In this document: positions 1-7,345 of the stretch, one piece after another
Position numbering within the stretch: the stretch's first letter is position 1
Layout of the letters: every line of letters begins with the position of its first letter
Assembly: GCA_022447885.1 (NCBI GenBank)
Contig: JAKUTA010000007.1
Location: 1 to 16,858, forward strand
Origin: Candidatus Poseidoniales archaeon
GTDB lineage: Archaea; Thermoplasmatota; Poseidoniia; Poseidoniales; Thalassarchaeaceae
Direction: 5' to 3'
DNA length: 16,858 bases
Made by a program: the position numbers and the translations under genes
Notes under the pieces: model-generated
Seen by the model: the letters and a program-made list of their open reading frames with translations, nothing else
Database searches by the model: none
Told to the model about the DNA's origin: nothing

Positions 1-1
1 A

Positions 2-85
2 ATCGATGATTTGCTCCGACATTATGGCCTTGAAACTGATTACAATCCTGTAACTCGACGAACGAGATATTACGACTCAAATTAA
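2..85 (+). CDS. C-terminal end of an unrecognised protein (partial)
   Basis: An open frame enters from the left edge and ends at a TAA at 83-85, giving 27 residues that finish with RTRYYDSN. The fragment is polar, rich in Asp, Arg and Tyr, and has no motif I can assign. The stretch is more AT-rich than the rest of the window, which fits a 3' gene end running into a convergent intergenic gap. A chance open frame of this length is quite possible, so the call is tentative. The gene would converge on the minus-strand gene ending at 183. Confidence 0.35.
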   Translation: MDDLLRHYGLETDYNPVTRRTRYYDSN

Positions 86-137
86 CATAGGGCGTCACCC
101 CAATCGCATAGGGTTTCGCAAGAATCTCAGAGGGTTT

Positions 138-177
138 CTAGAGGGATTGGCGTGCGGTCGCACGCACTACCCTCTAG
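138..177. repeat. 40-bp two-tier dyad between convergent gene ends
   Basis: An outer 8-bp inverted repeat (ctagaggg at 138-145, ccctctag at 170-177) encloses an inner 7-bp inverted repeat (gcgtgcg at 150-156, cgcacgc at 159-165). Two symmetric 4-base unpaired steps separate the tiers. The centre lies at 157/158, so the element is symmetric for both strands. It lies 5 bases beyond the stop of the minus-strand gene at 183 and after the putative plus-strand end at 85. It could be a bidirectional transcript-end hairpin or a protein-binding palindrome. No strong T tract follows on either strand. Confidence 0.6.
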
Positions 178-182
178 GTCGA

Positions 183-842
183 TTACTCTTCTTCGTCGTT
201 GGATCCTTTCCTGTCGATGTAGGCGTAGAGCAGCAGGACGATCACCAGCACGATGCCCGCCCCGGGACCGAAGTTGCGCACATTCATCACAGCCTCGGTA
301 TCGATGTAGTTCAGGCCGTCAGCGGTCGCAGTCGCCGTGTTCCAGTGGTCCTCTGGCCCCGGACTGCCATCCCCGTTGACTGAGTTGCCGTAGAGGGTGA
401 AGGTCACCCGGATGCGCTCGGTGCTCGGCGCCGTCCACAGCACCGTCCACTCCCGCTGGTCATTCCCGGCAGCCGTGTGCGTGGCCTCGCCATCATCCAT
501 GATCTGCACTGCTCCATCCTCAGCCATGACGCTCAACTCTCCCGCGTCCGCCCGCAGGTTGAACCCGCCCTGGTTGCTGCTGTTCTCCGTGATATTCGGT
601 CCTCCTTCGATGCGCACGGTCAGCTCGTGGGTCGAGTCTCCGCGGAACTTCTCGGGCAACCCCTCGATGTGCACCTGCACGTCGTCGGCAGCGGCGGACG
701 AATGGCAGAAGCAGCCGCTGGTGATTCCGGTGATGCCGGTCTCCTTGGCGCTCACGGGCGCGGTGAGCGTCGAGGCGCCTGCAACCAGTGCGGCCAGCAG
801 CAGCAGCGTGAGCGCGACGCTGCCCAATCGCAGGTGAGCCAT
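183..842 (-). CDS. Secreted, C-terminally anchored Reeler-like (choice-of-anchor V type) protein with CxCH motif
   Basis: The protein has 219 residues if translation starts at the ATG at 842. A longer frame starting at 923 would overlap the upstream gene and put 27 non-signal-like residues before the signal peptide. Residues 4-32 form a signal peptide ending near APVSA. A CFCH motif (C44, C46, H47) follows, then a beta-rich domain (about 50-190) with the pattern of Reeler-like extracellular domains: GLPEKFRGDSTHELTVRI, GGFNLRADAG, THTAAG and WTAP. One membrane span (about 194-209) and an acidic DEEE tail end the protein. Family relatives often have a CxxCH-like motif before this domain, suggesting heme or metal binding, but here the spacing is CxCH. 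The gene lies 43 bases after the surface-protein gene, so the two are probably co-transcribed. The domain assignment rests on pattern recognition and the ligand is unknown. Confidence 0.75.
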   Translation of the reverse strand: MAHLRLGSVALTLLLLAALVAGASTLTAPVSAKETGITGITSGCFCHSSAAADDVQVHIEGLPEKFRGDSTHELTVRIEGGPNITENSSNQGGFNLRADAGELSVMAEDGAVQIMDDGEATHTAAGNDQREWTVLWTAPSTERIRVTFTLYGNSVNGDGSPGPEDHWNTATATADGLNYIDTEAVMNVRNFGPGAGIVLVIVLLLYAYIDRKGSNDEEE

Positions 843-885
843 CGCTGCGCGATGGGGGCGCGGTCCTTCAATCACTTCCCGCGCA

Positions 886-3800
886 TCAGGCGTACTTCTC
901 GCACGACTTGCAGAACTCGGCATCGTAAGCGGGGATGAACATCAGCTCGCCGTCGCTGCAGTGGGGACACGGCTTGCCGGTGGGCAGCATCTCTCCCTTC
1001 TGGCCCTCTTCGGTCGTGGAGGCCTTGGCAGCCTTGGCAGCCTTCTTGGGTGCCACCGGTTCAGGCATGATCTCCCCTCCCGGCAAGGGGGGCATGGCAG
1101 GTGGCCCCTTCTTGCGGCCGAGCACCATGATCGCACCACCGATGGCGAGCAGCAGCAGGAGCGCTCCGACGATGATGCCGATGATGACCATCATGTTGAT
1201 TCCACCCTCGGACGTTCCTGAGGTGTCTGAGTCGCCCCCATCTCCTCCACTCGTGTCACCGCCGGTGTCGCCACCGTCGCCGCCCGTATCGCCTCCCATC
1301 GGGAAGTTGAGCATGTTGCGCGGGTCGGTTCCGTTCTCGGCCTCCTGCACATCCGTGAACCCATCACCGTCGTCGTCATCGTCGTTCTCGTCCGAGATCC
1401 CGTCATTGTCGAGGTCAGGGCAGCCGCTGCGGTCGATGTACGAGAAACCCTCCTCGTTCGGGCAGTCGTCCCCGTTCGTTCCGCTGAGGTTGTCACCGAA
1501 CCCGTCGCCGTCGGAGTCGGTCTGCTGACTCGCATCCAGCGGCATGAAATCCAACTTGTCGCTCACACCATCGCCGTCGTTGTCGCGCTGGGACGGCCCG
1601 CAGCCGTTGAGGTCCGCTCCCTCGCCCGGCAGGGTGTCGGGACACTGGTCCTCGCCGTCGGGCACGCCATCTCCATCGCTGTCACGCTGTGAATCGTCGC
1701 ATCCCTGGGCATCGACCGTGCTCAGGTCCTGCGTGTTGTCGCAGCCATCCAGGTCATCGGTCACTCCGTCCCCGTCGCTGTCCCGCTGACTCGCTGAGCA
1801 GCCGGTCCAATCCGTGTCCATCCGTTCGTTCGGGGGGGTGTCCGGGCACAGGTCGTCCGAATTCGGGATGTAATCCCAGTCGTCGTCCCGCTGGTCATAC
1901 GAACAGCCGTACCCGTCGATGTCCTCGGCGCCGTAGGGAGTGTTCGGGCAATCGTCATCGCCGTCCTCGACGAAGTCGTGGTCCGCCTCCCACGCGTGGC
2001 GCACGATCTGGCGCAGTTCATCGGAGTCTGTGGCGACCGTGTGGTACCAGATGTGCTCCCAGCCGTTCTCGTCCACGAGCAGCTTCGGGTAGAAACCGGA
2101 GGTCACGTCTGGAAGCAGGGTGAGGGTCTCATGGCCGGTGCGTGTGGGTGAGGCGATCTGCAGGGCGTCCATGTCGTTGTTGTACCAAGCCACGTGAATG
2201 CGACCGGTCACATCGGAGTCGACGGTGAGATACCGCGCGCCGTCGGTGGAGAGTTTGGCCACCTGATGGTAGGTGAACTCACTGCCATTCCACTCGGCGA
2301 CCTGGACCGTGCACTCCTGCGGCGCGTCACACAGGTTGTCGCTCGCCTGGTCCGTGCCGCGGTGGTAGGCGATCAGCAGTTTGCCGTCGTCGGTGACGTC
2401 GACGTCCAGTCGGTAGAAGTTGACCACCCCGTCGGTGGTGACGTTGTGGATGTCCCAGCCGCTGCCGTTGTCCACTGCCAGTCGGATCATCTGCGGGTTG
2501 CTGCTGTAGTACGCCACGTGCGCGACATCGTTCACGTAGGCGACGCTGGCGTAGGTGGCGTTCGGGGTGACGGATTCCTCGACCCAGCTTCCCGTCTGGT
2601 CTCGTGCGACCATCAGTTGATTGTAGATTCCAGACGAATTGGTGAAACTGACCATCCGATTGCCGGTTGAATCGATGGCGATGTCGGTGTACCAGCCGTT
2701 GGACCTTGTCTCGCTGAGCGTCTCGAACGTCCACCCGCTTCCGCTGTTGCTGGCGATGCGCGGCGCCGAATTGTTCGTCCAGCCGAACTCAGTCTGGTCG
2801 GTGTACGCCATGTAGGCGATGTGCTCGCTGCCGTCGGGTGCGATGGCGATGCTCACGTAGCGCCCCACATCTCCCCCGGAATCGATCGTCTCCTCGACGC
2901 CCCATACGCCGGGAGCGGTCTCGACCATGTAGCCTACATTGCAGTCAGAGGTGATGTTGGCCGGGTTGTTGTCGCAACTGACCTCACCCTCTTCCAGCCC
3001 TTGGTAGTGGACCAGTCGGCGCAGACCATCCGCTCCCATGACCACATCGACATACTGCGAGTTGTCACCGACGCTGGTCAGCGACTCCTGCACCCAATGA
3101 CAGCCAGTCGCATCGATGGTCGCTGCTGGCGGTGTCCCCGCGCAGCGGTCGGCCCCGTCCGCGATGCCATCTCCATCAGAATCTGCTGCCGGAGAGGCGA
3201 CGATCAGGTTCTCGTCGTTGCCGTCGTAGTACGCGAACACCTCCTTGTCGTCGGAGTCGAGTGCCAAACTGGCGAATTCTCCGACATCCCCAAGACTCGC
3301 CACCTTGATCTTCGACCAGGTGCCACCGATCTCCGGTCGGGTGAGCACCAGATCGTCGTTGGTCTCGTCGCGGTAGGCGAGATGCACCTCGTCTGCACTG
3401 TCCAGCACCATGCGCAGGTATGCACCCAGATAGGCGCTCCCGTTATCGATGAGCTCGGTCGTCCACGCACCGTTCCCGTCACCGGTCGCCAGTCGCACGG
3501 AGTCGAATCCAGACAGGTTCTGGTAGGCGACGAACGGATTGTCATTGGAATCAAGTTCCAGATTCGCCCAGTACCCAGTGGCGTAGGAACTGCCCGAGGC
3601 GTTGATCTCGATGCGTTCGACCTGCCAGTTGCCGCCGCTGAACTTCGCGTAGCGCGGTCCCCACTCATACCAGGCAGCGAAAGTGGGAGGTGGTCCGAGC
3701 ACGTCCTCCCCGGTCACGATGCGTCCGTAGTATCCGACCCGCGGATTCCCGTCCGCTCCGATCTCGATGTCGCTGTAGCGCCCGATGTCAGTGAAGTCGG

Positions 3801-4515
3801 TCCACTCAGAGTGGCCGAACTCACCCTCGTCCACCTTGCCATATCCCCAGGTGTCGGTCGACTGTTCCCAGGATGCGAAGGAGAGGTTGCAGGTGCAGCG
3901 GGTGCCGCTGCGGATGGTTCCGGTGAGGAAGGTGTACCACTCGTCGTCATCTGGGGTGAGCGTGAAACCGATCCTGCCGCTCCCCTGGTAGGGGTTGTTC
4001 TCGCCGGTGTCCTCGCCCGGTGCCACCGTGCTGGTGCTCCACGTGCTGCCGTCGTAGCGAGAGATGCGCAGCACCAGGTTCGTCACGTCGAAGGAGGCGA
4101 TGCGCGGGTTGCCCGCCGAGTCGATCTCGATCTCGGTGTACTTGCCGATGTCCCCGAAGGAGTACACTGTATCGATGGTCCAGGCCCAGCCGTTCCAGTG
4201 CGCCACCTTCAGGTCCCGATTGGCGGCCCCGTAGTAGGCGACCCAGATGTCGTCATCGTCGGTGATGGCCGTGCTCGTCCACTTGCCCGTGTTGCCGTCC
4301 TCGTCGGCGGTCACGTGCAGCCATGATGTGGCGCCGACGCGGGCGGCTGCGGACCACTGCTCCATGTCGAGCAGTTCGCTGAGGTCCGCCGCTGGTTCGA
4401 GGCTGCTGGAAGGCGCCTCCTCGACACCGATCATCGCCGGTGCGAGCGGAGCGAACATCAGCGCCATCAGCAGCGCGAGCAGCCGAGCACGAGAGGCGAT
4501 TCGAGTGGTCATCAT
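886..4515 (-). CDS. Large cell-surface protein: propeller-like repeats, thrombospondin type 3 repeats, membrane span, cytoplasmic zinc ribbon
   Basis: The protein has 1209 residues. Residues 1-28 are a signal peptide. Two long regions (about 45-440 and 472-845) contain recurring beta blades of the form 'Asp-Ser-x-Gly/Asn-x-Pro-x-Ile/Val-x-Tyr ... L-x-x-A ... W', resembling sialidase/BNR-type propellers. A single type 3 repeat (444-471, DSDGDGIADGADRC) separates them. Residues 845-1072 hold about seven calcium-binding type 3 repeats with paired cysteines (CPDTPP...GC, SQRDSDGDGV). A Gly/Asp/Thr linker (1073-1105), one membrane span (1106-1133), a Lys/Ala/Pro-rich stretch and a C-terminal zinc ribbon follow (C1183, C1186, C1202, C1205, as CPHC and CKSC). 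The signal peptide and RKKG after the span place the ribbon in the cytoplasm. Start choice: tandem ATGs at 4515 and 4512, with a TATA-like box about 25 bases upstream. Binding target unknown; adhesion or glycan recognition is an inference. Confidence 0.85.
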   Translation of the reverse strand: MMTTRIASRARLLALLMALMFAPLAPAMIGVEEAPSSSLEPAADLSELLDMEQWSAAARVGATSWLHVTADEDGNTGKWTSTAITDDDDIWVAYYGAANRDLKVAHWNGWAWTIDTVYSFGDIGKYTEIEIDSAGNPRIASFDVTNLVLRISRYDGSTWSTSTVAPGEDTGENNPYQGSGRIGFTLTPDDDEWYTFLTGTIRSGTRCTCNLSFASWEQSTDTWGYGKVDEGEFGHSEWTDFTDIGRYSDIEIGADGNPRVGYYGRIVTGEDVLGPPPTFAAWYEWGPRYAKFSGGNWQVERIEINASGSSYATGYWANLELDSNDNPFVAYQNLSGFDSVRLATGDGNGAWTTELIDNGSAYLGAYLRMVLDSADEVHLAYRDETNDDLVLTRPEIGGTWSKIKVASLGDVGEFASLALDSDDKEVFAYYDGNDENLIVASPAADSDGDGIADGADRCAGTPPAATIDATGCHWVQESLTSVGDNSQYVDVVMGADGLRRLVHYQGLEEGEVSCDNNPANITSDCNVGYMVETAPGVWGVEETIDSGGDVGRYVSIAIAPDGSEHIAYMAYTDQTEFGWTNNSAPRIASNSGSGWTFETLSETRSNGWYTDIAIDSTGNRMVSFTNSSGIYNQLMVARDQTGSWVEESVTPNATYASVAYVNDVAHVAYYSSNPQMIRLAVDNGSGWDIHNVTTDGVVNFYRLDVDVTDDGKLLIAYHRGTDQASDNLCDAPQECTVQVAEWNGSEFTYHQVAKLSTDGARYLTVDSDVTGRIHVAWYNNDMDALQIASPTRTGHETLTLLPDVTSGFYPKLLVDENGWEHIWYHTVATDSDELRQIVRHAWEADHDFVEDGDDDCPNTPYGAEDIDGYGCSYDQRDDDWDYIPNSDDLCPDTPPNERMDTDWTGCSASQRDSDGDGVTDDLDGCDNTQDLSTVDAQGCDDSQRDSDGDGVPDGEDQCPDTLPGEGADLNGCGPSQRDNDGDGVSDKLDFMPLDASQQTDSDGDGFGDNLSGTNGDDCPNEEGFSYIDRSGCPDLDNDGISDENDDDDDGDGFTDVQEAENGTDPRNMLNFPMGGDTGGDGGDTGGDTSGGDGGDSDTSGTSEGGINMMVIIGIIVGALLLLLAIGGAIMVLGRKKGPPAMPPLPGGEIMPEPVAPKKAAKAAKASTTEEGQKGEMLPTGKPCPHCSDGELMFIPAYDAEFCKSCEKYA
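1201..1299 (-). repeat. Low-complexity Gly/Asp/Thr linker coding repeat
   Basis: This stretch encodes residues 1073-1105 of the surface protein: short GGDTGGDGG-type units just outside the membrane span. It is probably a flexible, acidic, possibly O-glycosylated stalk. Short tandem units of this kind tend to vary in length between strains. Confidence 0.75.
1300..1983 (-). repeat. Array of thrombospondin type 3 calcium-binding repeats (within the surface protein)
   Basis: Residues 845-1072 contain about seven degenerate units of roughly 25-32 residues, built on DxDxDGxxDxxDxCP and ending in GC plus SQRD. The DNA shows matching periodic GTCGCCGTC-like words. In the known fold each unit wraps calcium ions between aspartates, and the cysteines can form disulfides. 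The last units lose the cysteine pair and become almost purely acidic (DENDDDDDGDG). Confidence 0.85.
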
Positions 4516-4534
4516 CCGCGTCAGACCCCACTTT

Positions 4535-4543
4535 CTGATTAAG
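4535..4543 (-). promoter_or_regulatory. TATA-like box for the surface-protein gene
   Basis: Read on the minus strand this is cttaatcag, centred about 25 bases before the ATG at 4515. No ribosome-binding motif lies between it and the start. This is the geometry of an archaeal leaderless promoter. Confidence 0.5.
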
Positions 4544-4582
4544 CCTCACGGCTGACTGACATCGAGTGCTCATCGCGCTATT

Positions 4583-4605
4583 CACGGCTTGTGCGCCAAG
4601 CCGTG
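4583..4605. promoter_or_regulatory. Perfect 9-bp inverted repeat in the divergent promoter region (candidate operator)
   Basis: cacggcttg (4583-4591) and caagccgtg (4597-4605) are exact reverse complements separated by tgcgc. The left half-site word tcacggct also recurs as a direct repeat at 4545-4552. The element sits between the TATA-like boxes of the two divergent genes, where a dimeric regulator could control both. It could instead be an RNA hairpin if transcription starts further out. Confidence 0.55.
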
Positions 4606-4622
4606 CATAAGAATGGATATGA
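4606..4622 (+). promoter_or_regulatory. TATA-like sequence for the EF-hand membrane-protein gene
   Basis: The AT-rich words cataagaa (4606-4613) and gatatga (4616-4622) are the only TATA-like candidates here. The second ends 24 bases before the ATG at 4646, which would give a nearly leaderless transcript. Confidence 0.4.
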
Positions 4623-4645
4623 GGCAAGCCACCCCAGTAGGGGTG

Positions 4646-6862
4646 ATGAGCGGAGCGGATGACCCGGACAACCGTCCCGATGACCTCCCTGACGACCTCG
4701 ACCGGTCGGGCGATGGCCTCATCACGCCGGAGGAGTTGGTCGAGCACTTCGACCTCGACCACGACGGCGAGGTGACCGTCGAGGAGTTCAGCGAGGAGCA
4801 CAAGCAGGACCGCATCGACAAGGAGCTCGAGCGGATCAAGAAGCGGCGCTCGGACAGCGGTCGCCGCCTCATCCGCGGCTTCGAGGACATCGTGCTGTTC
4901 AGCGGTGTAGTCTATGGCGCGGTGTTCCTGGTGACGATGACCATACTCTCGTCCGGAGTGTTGGGGGAGGACATCTCCGATGAGGTCGGACCCGACCATT
5001 ATCTCTCAACAACTTTCGTCGATCCCGGTGGAGAATGCCATGACACCTCGGGAATCCTCTGGGTGAGGATATGGGAGGATAATTCCGCGCAGAAGATTCG
5101 CTTGCGAGTCTCCATCCCTAGTGAGTGGCCGCACGCGCAGCAAAAGAAGGAACTTGGATACATCCTGATGAACAGCGATGGCGTGGCGGTGGAGGAAGAT
5201 ACATTCGGAAATCGCACCGAAGGCAACTTCGATTTCTCATATCAGTTCGACGGACTTTACTCCCTCGAGGTCTTGTTCCTCAATCTCACCGATTACAACA
5301 TCTCAGCCAACGACAACTCCACCAAGAACGCCCCTTCATTCCTCGACGAGCCCGTCCGTGTCGAACTCGAGATCCATACTGAGACCTCCCAACTTCCTTG
5401 GAAGAAGGACGAGGTGGTCAAGCAGGCGACCATCATCGATGCCGGACCACGAGGCTGCTGGAGCCTGAAACAACTCGGTGGCTGGGCGTGGGTGCTCATG
5501 GGAGCCGAATGGGCTGGAGGGCGTGAGACGGCGATGCTCGCGGGTGGCTCGGCGGAGGTGCCGGCGTGGTGGATGGCGTACATCTCGCTGTCGATGAGCG
5601 TGTTCTTCCTGTTCGTCCAGTATCCGCTGATGTACCGTTTCTACCATCGTGACACCGATGACATGCTCAGCGATGACCAGGTGAAGCGGCTGGTGCGCCG
5701 TGCGCTCGAGAGGAGTGAGCGGAAGTTGAACATCGTCATCGATTGGGATGATTTCCGCATGCGAAAACGGGATCTGTCGATCGACGTGCTGGTACCCTAC
5801 GAGACCACGCTGACGACGGTGATCAAGGGTGGCCAGGGATCCAAGAGCCTGATCCGCGATGAGATGCTCAAGGAGGTGCTCGCGGAATTCAAGGAATTCC
5901 GGCAGATCACGCCTTTGCAACTGGAGGCGAAGCCGCAGGGAGGTTCGCGCGGCGGGCTCGAATCCTTGACCGAGGGTCGCTCTGACATCTCGCTTCCGGA
6001 AGTCAGCAGCGAGCGCCCGGCGCTCGTGGAGGACTACTCCTCCTTCTTCGAGGACCTGAACACCCTGGCGAACGTCGAGAGGGTGGTCCAGAAGGCGCTC
6101 AAGGACTTCTGCGTGCTGCACCAACTCGTTGAGAAGGGAATCTGGGTCGGTGTCGACGAGCAGCACGTGCTGGTGCGCATCATCTACAAGCCGAAGACAA
6201 GCTTCGCCTTCTTCCGCTTCAAAGAGTCACGCGTCAGTGTGCGCTCGCGTGTGCACGACCACCTGATGCTCACGGTAGGGGACGACATCGGGGAGCGGGA
6301 GTTGGTGGTCTCAGCCAGCAACCTCGTGCACACGCTGGCCGACAGGTCGGCGGCAGGTCGCATCGAGGAGGGCAAGGGAAAGCTCACGGGAGGACAGGCG
6401 TTCGTCGCCAAGCAGGAGGGAATTGCAGGAACGTTGCTGCAGACCCAGTTCATGGGAGACATCCTCTCCTCTGTCGAGTACGTCGCCCACGCTAATCGAG
6501 AGCGCATTGACCGCTGGGGATTCTGGGGCCTGATCCTGTTCGTCTGGATTCCATTCATGGCCTCGGGTGTGCTGGTGGGCGCGATGCTCGGGCTGGTCGC
6601 CCGCATGTCCTTCCCGCGTGTGTTGCTCGCCTGTTCCGTGGGAGGAGCGGCCGCCTCGATCACCTGGGCGTACACCGCGGAGGGCATCATCAACATCCTG
6701 CACGCGCTCAAGGCAGACCTGTTGATCCCGATCATCATCTTCGTCATCTTCATGCTCGCCGTGTTGCACATCCGCACCAACAAGCGCCGTCGTCAGGAGA
6801 TGCTGTTCCAGGAATCGCTCAAATTCTTCGGTGGCGATCTCGAGGAGTCGGAGCAGGCGTGA
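4646..6862 (+). CDS. EF-hand multi-span membrane protein with small multidrug export-like C-terminal domain
   Basis: The protein has 738 residues from the ATG at 4646. Upstream in-frame ATGs at 4613 and 4619 would lie within the likely promoter. Two canonical 12-residue EF-hand loops, DRSGDGLITPEE (19-30) and DLDHDGEVTVEE (36-47), precede a charged helix and a first span (82-104). An outer domain (about 105-306) contains two cysteines (C131, C271) that could pair and several N-x-S/T sites. After a second span (307-330), a large soluble, probably cytoplasmic region (331-622) matches no family I know. The last 115 residues form three to four hydrophobic segments (625-650, 655-678, 692-709) with VWIPFMASGVLVGAMLGL, resembling small multidrug export proteins. 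That similarity is weak by eye and transport is unproven. The EF-hands suggest calcium control. The gene is divergent from the calcium-binding surface-protein gene. Confidence 0.7.
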   Translation: MSGADDPDNRPDDLPDDLDRSGDGLITPEELVEHFDLDHDGEVTVEEFSEEHKQDRIDKELERIKKRRSDSGRRLIRGFEDIVLFSGVVYGAVFLVTMTILSSGVLGEDISDEVGPDHYLSTTFVDPGGECHDTSGILWVRIWEDNSAQKIRLRVSIPSEWPHAQQKKELGYILMNSDGVAVEEDTFGNRTEGNFDFSYQFDGLYSLEVLFLNLTDYNISANDNSTKNAPSFLDEPVRVELEIHTETSQLPWKKDEVVKQATIIDAGPRGCWSLKQLGGWAWVLMGAEWAGGRETAMLAGGSAEVPAWWMAYISLSMSVFFLFVQYPLMYRFYHRDTDDMLSDDQVKRLVRRALERSERKLNIVIDWDDFRMRKRDLSIDVLVPYETTLTTVIKGGQGSKSLIRDEMLKEVLAEFKEFRQITPLQLEAKPQGGSRGGLESLTEGRSDISLPEVSSERPALVEDYSSFFEDLNTLANVERVVQKALKDFCVLHQLVEKGIWVGVDEQHVLVRIIYKPKTSFAFFRFKESRVSVRSRVHDHLMLTVGDDIGERELVVSASNLVHTLADRSAAGRIEEGKGKLTGGQAFVAKQEGIAGTLLQTQFMGDILSSVEYVAHANRERIDRWGFWGLILFVWIPFMASGVLVGAMLGLVARMSFPRVLLACSVGGAAASITWAYTAEGIINILHALKADLLIPIIIFVIFMLAVLHIRTNKRRRQEMLFQESLKFFGGDLEESEQA

Positions 6863-6867
6863 GTCCA

Positions 6868-6881
6868 CACCGGAAACGGTG
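6868..6881. other. Short GAAA-loop hairpin between convergent genes
   Basis: caccg and cggtg flank a gaaa tetraloop, giving a 5-bp stem 6 bases after the TGA of the EF-hand gene. The 86-base gap to the next convergent stop (6949) contains nothing else I recognise. A role in transcript end formation is possible but weakly supported. Confidence 0.3.
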
Positions 6882-6948
6882 AAGGTGGCAGGTTCAGAGC
6901 ATAGCAAATGCCGGGGAAGAGAGTAGCCGTGCTCCTGTCGTTCTGCGA

Positions 6949-7305
6949 TCAAGCGACGTTGCCGACCTTGTTGGCGATCCACAGTCCGATGAGATAGGCC
7001 ACGACGGTCAGACCGCCGGCGATCCCCAGCGCGGGCCAGAACTCCATCCCCTTGCGTAGCAGTTGCGGCAGTGCGATGAACAGCACGAGTGAGGGAATCA
7101 CCAGCCAGAGCACACCCTCGGCGAAGTCGGCCACCTTCTCGGTATCGCGTGTGTCATTGTGCAGCCAGATCATCGCCAGCACCGACACCAGCGGGATCGA
7201 CACCAGCAGCGCCCCGAACAATTCCGAGCGTCGAGCGACCTCGCTCGCGCCGACGACCAATCCACCCGACAATACCCAGCGAACAGCGAGCTGCCACCAC
7301 ACCAT
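6949..7305 (-). CDS. Small four-span membrane protein, DUF3147-like
   Basis: The protein has 118 residues from the ATG at 7305. An in-frame TTG at 7311 would add two residues. Neither start has a well-placed ribosome-binding motif. The sequence is almost entirely membrane-embedded, with segments near residues 8-24, 29-48, 63-82 and 90-110. The order SEVARRSELFGALLVSIP, then WLHNDTRD, then LPQLLRKGMEFWPALG matches the layout of DUF3147 proteins, whose function is unknown. The gene starts 40 bases after the permease stop on the same strand and is likely the last cistron of the ABC operon. It may be an accessory membrane subunit, but the pairing could be incidental. Confidence 0.65.
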   Translation of the reverse strand: MVWWQLAVRWVLSGGLVVGASEVARRSELFGALLVSIPLVSVLAMIWLHNDTRDTEKVADFAEGVLWLVIPSLVLFIALPQLLRKGMEFWPALGIAGGLTVVAYLIGLWIANKVGNVA

Positions 7306-7345
7306 GGACAACCGGCCAGCGGGGCGGCTCCTTGACCTATCGCCC

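Noticed and set aside
843..923. An upstream extension of the Reeler-like gene, giving a 246-residue protein
   Set aside because: The added residues precede a clean signal peptide and overlap the zinc-ribbon coding end of the upstream gene; the ATG at 842 fits better.
1300..1983. Periodic GTCGCCGTC words suggesting a tandem DNA repeat or CRISPR-like array
   Set aside because: The period varies, no identical repeats or unique spacers exist, and the words encode the Asp/Gly pattern of thrombospondin type 3 units.
2821..4326. A 501-codon plus-strand open frame opposite the surface-protein gene
   Set aside because: It is antisense to a clearly domain-structured protein; its translation is a Val/Asp/Arg-rich composition typical of the shadow of a GC-rich gene, with no motif and no start signal.
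4253..4999. A 248-codon minus-strand frame spanning the divergent promoter
   Set aside because: It overlaps the N-termini of two convincing genes (signal peptide on one side, EF-hands on the other) and shows no family features.
5336..6166. A 276-codon minus-strand frame inside the EF-hand gene
   Set aside because: His/Arg/Leu-rich antisense shadow without recognisable domains.
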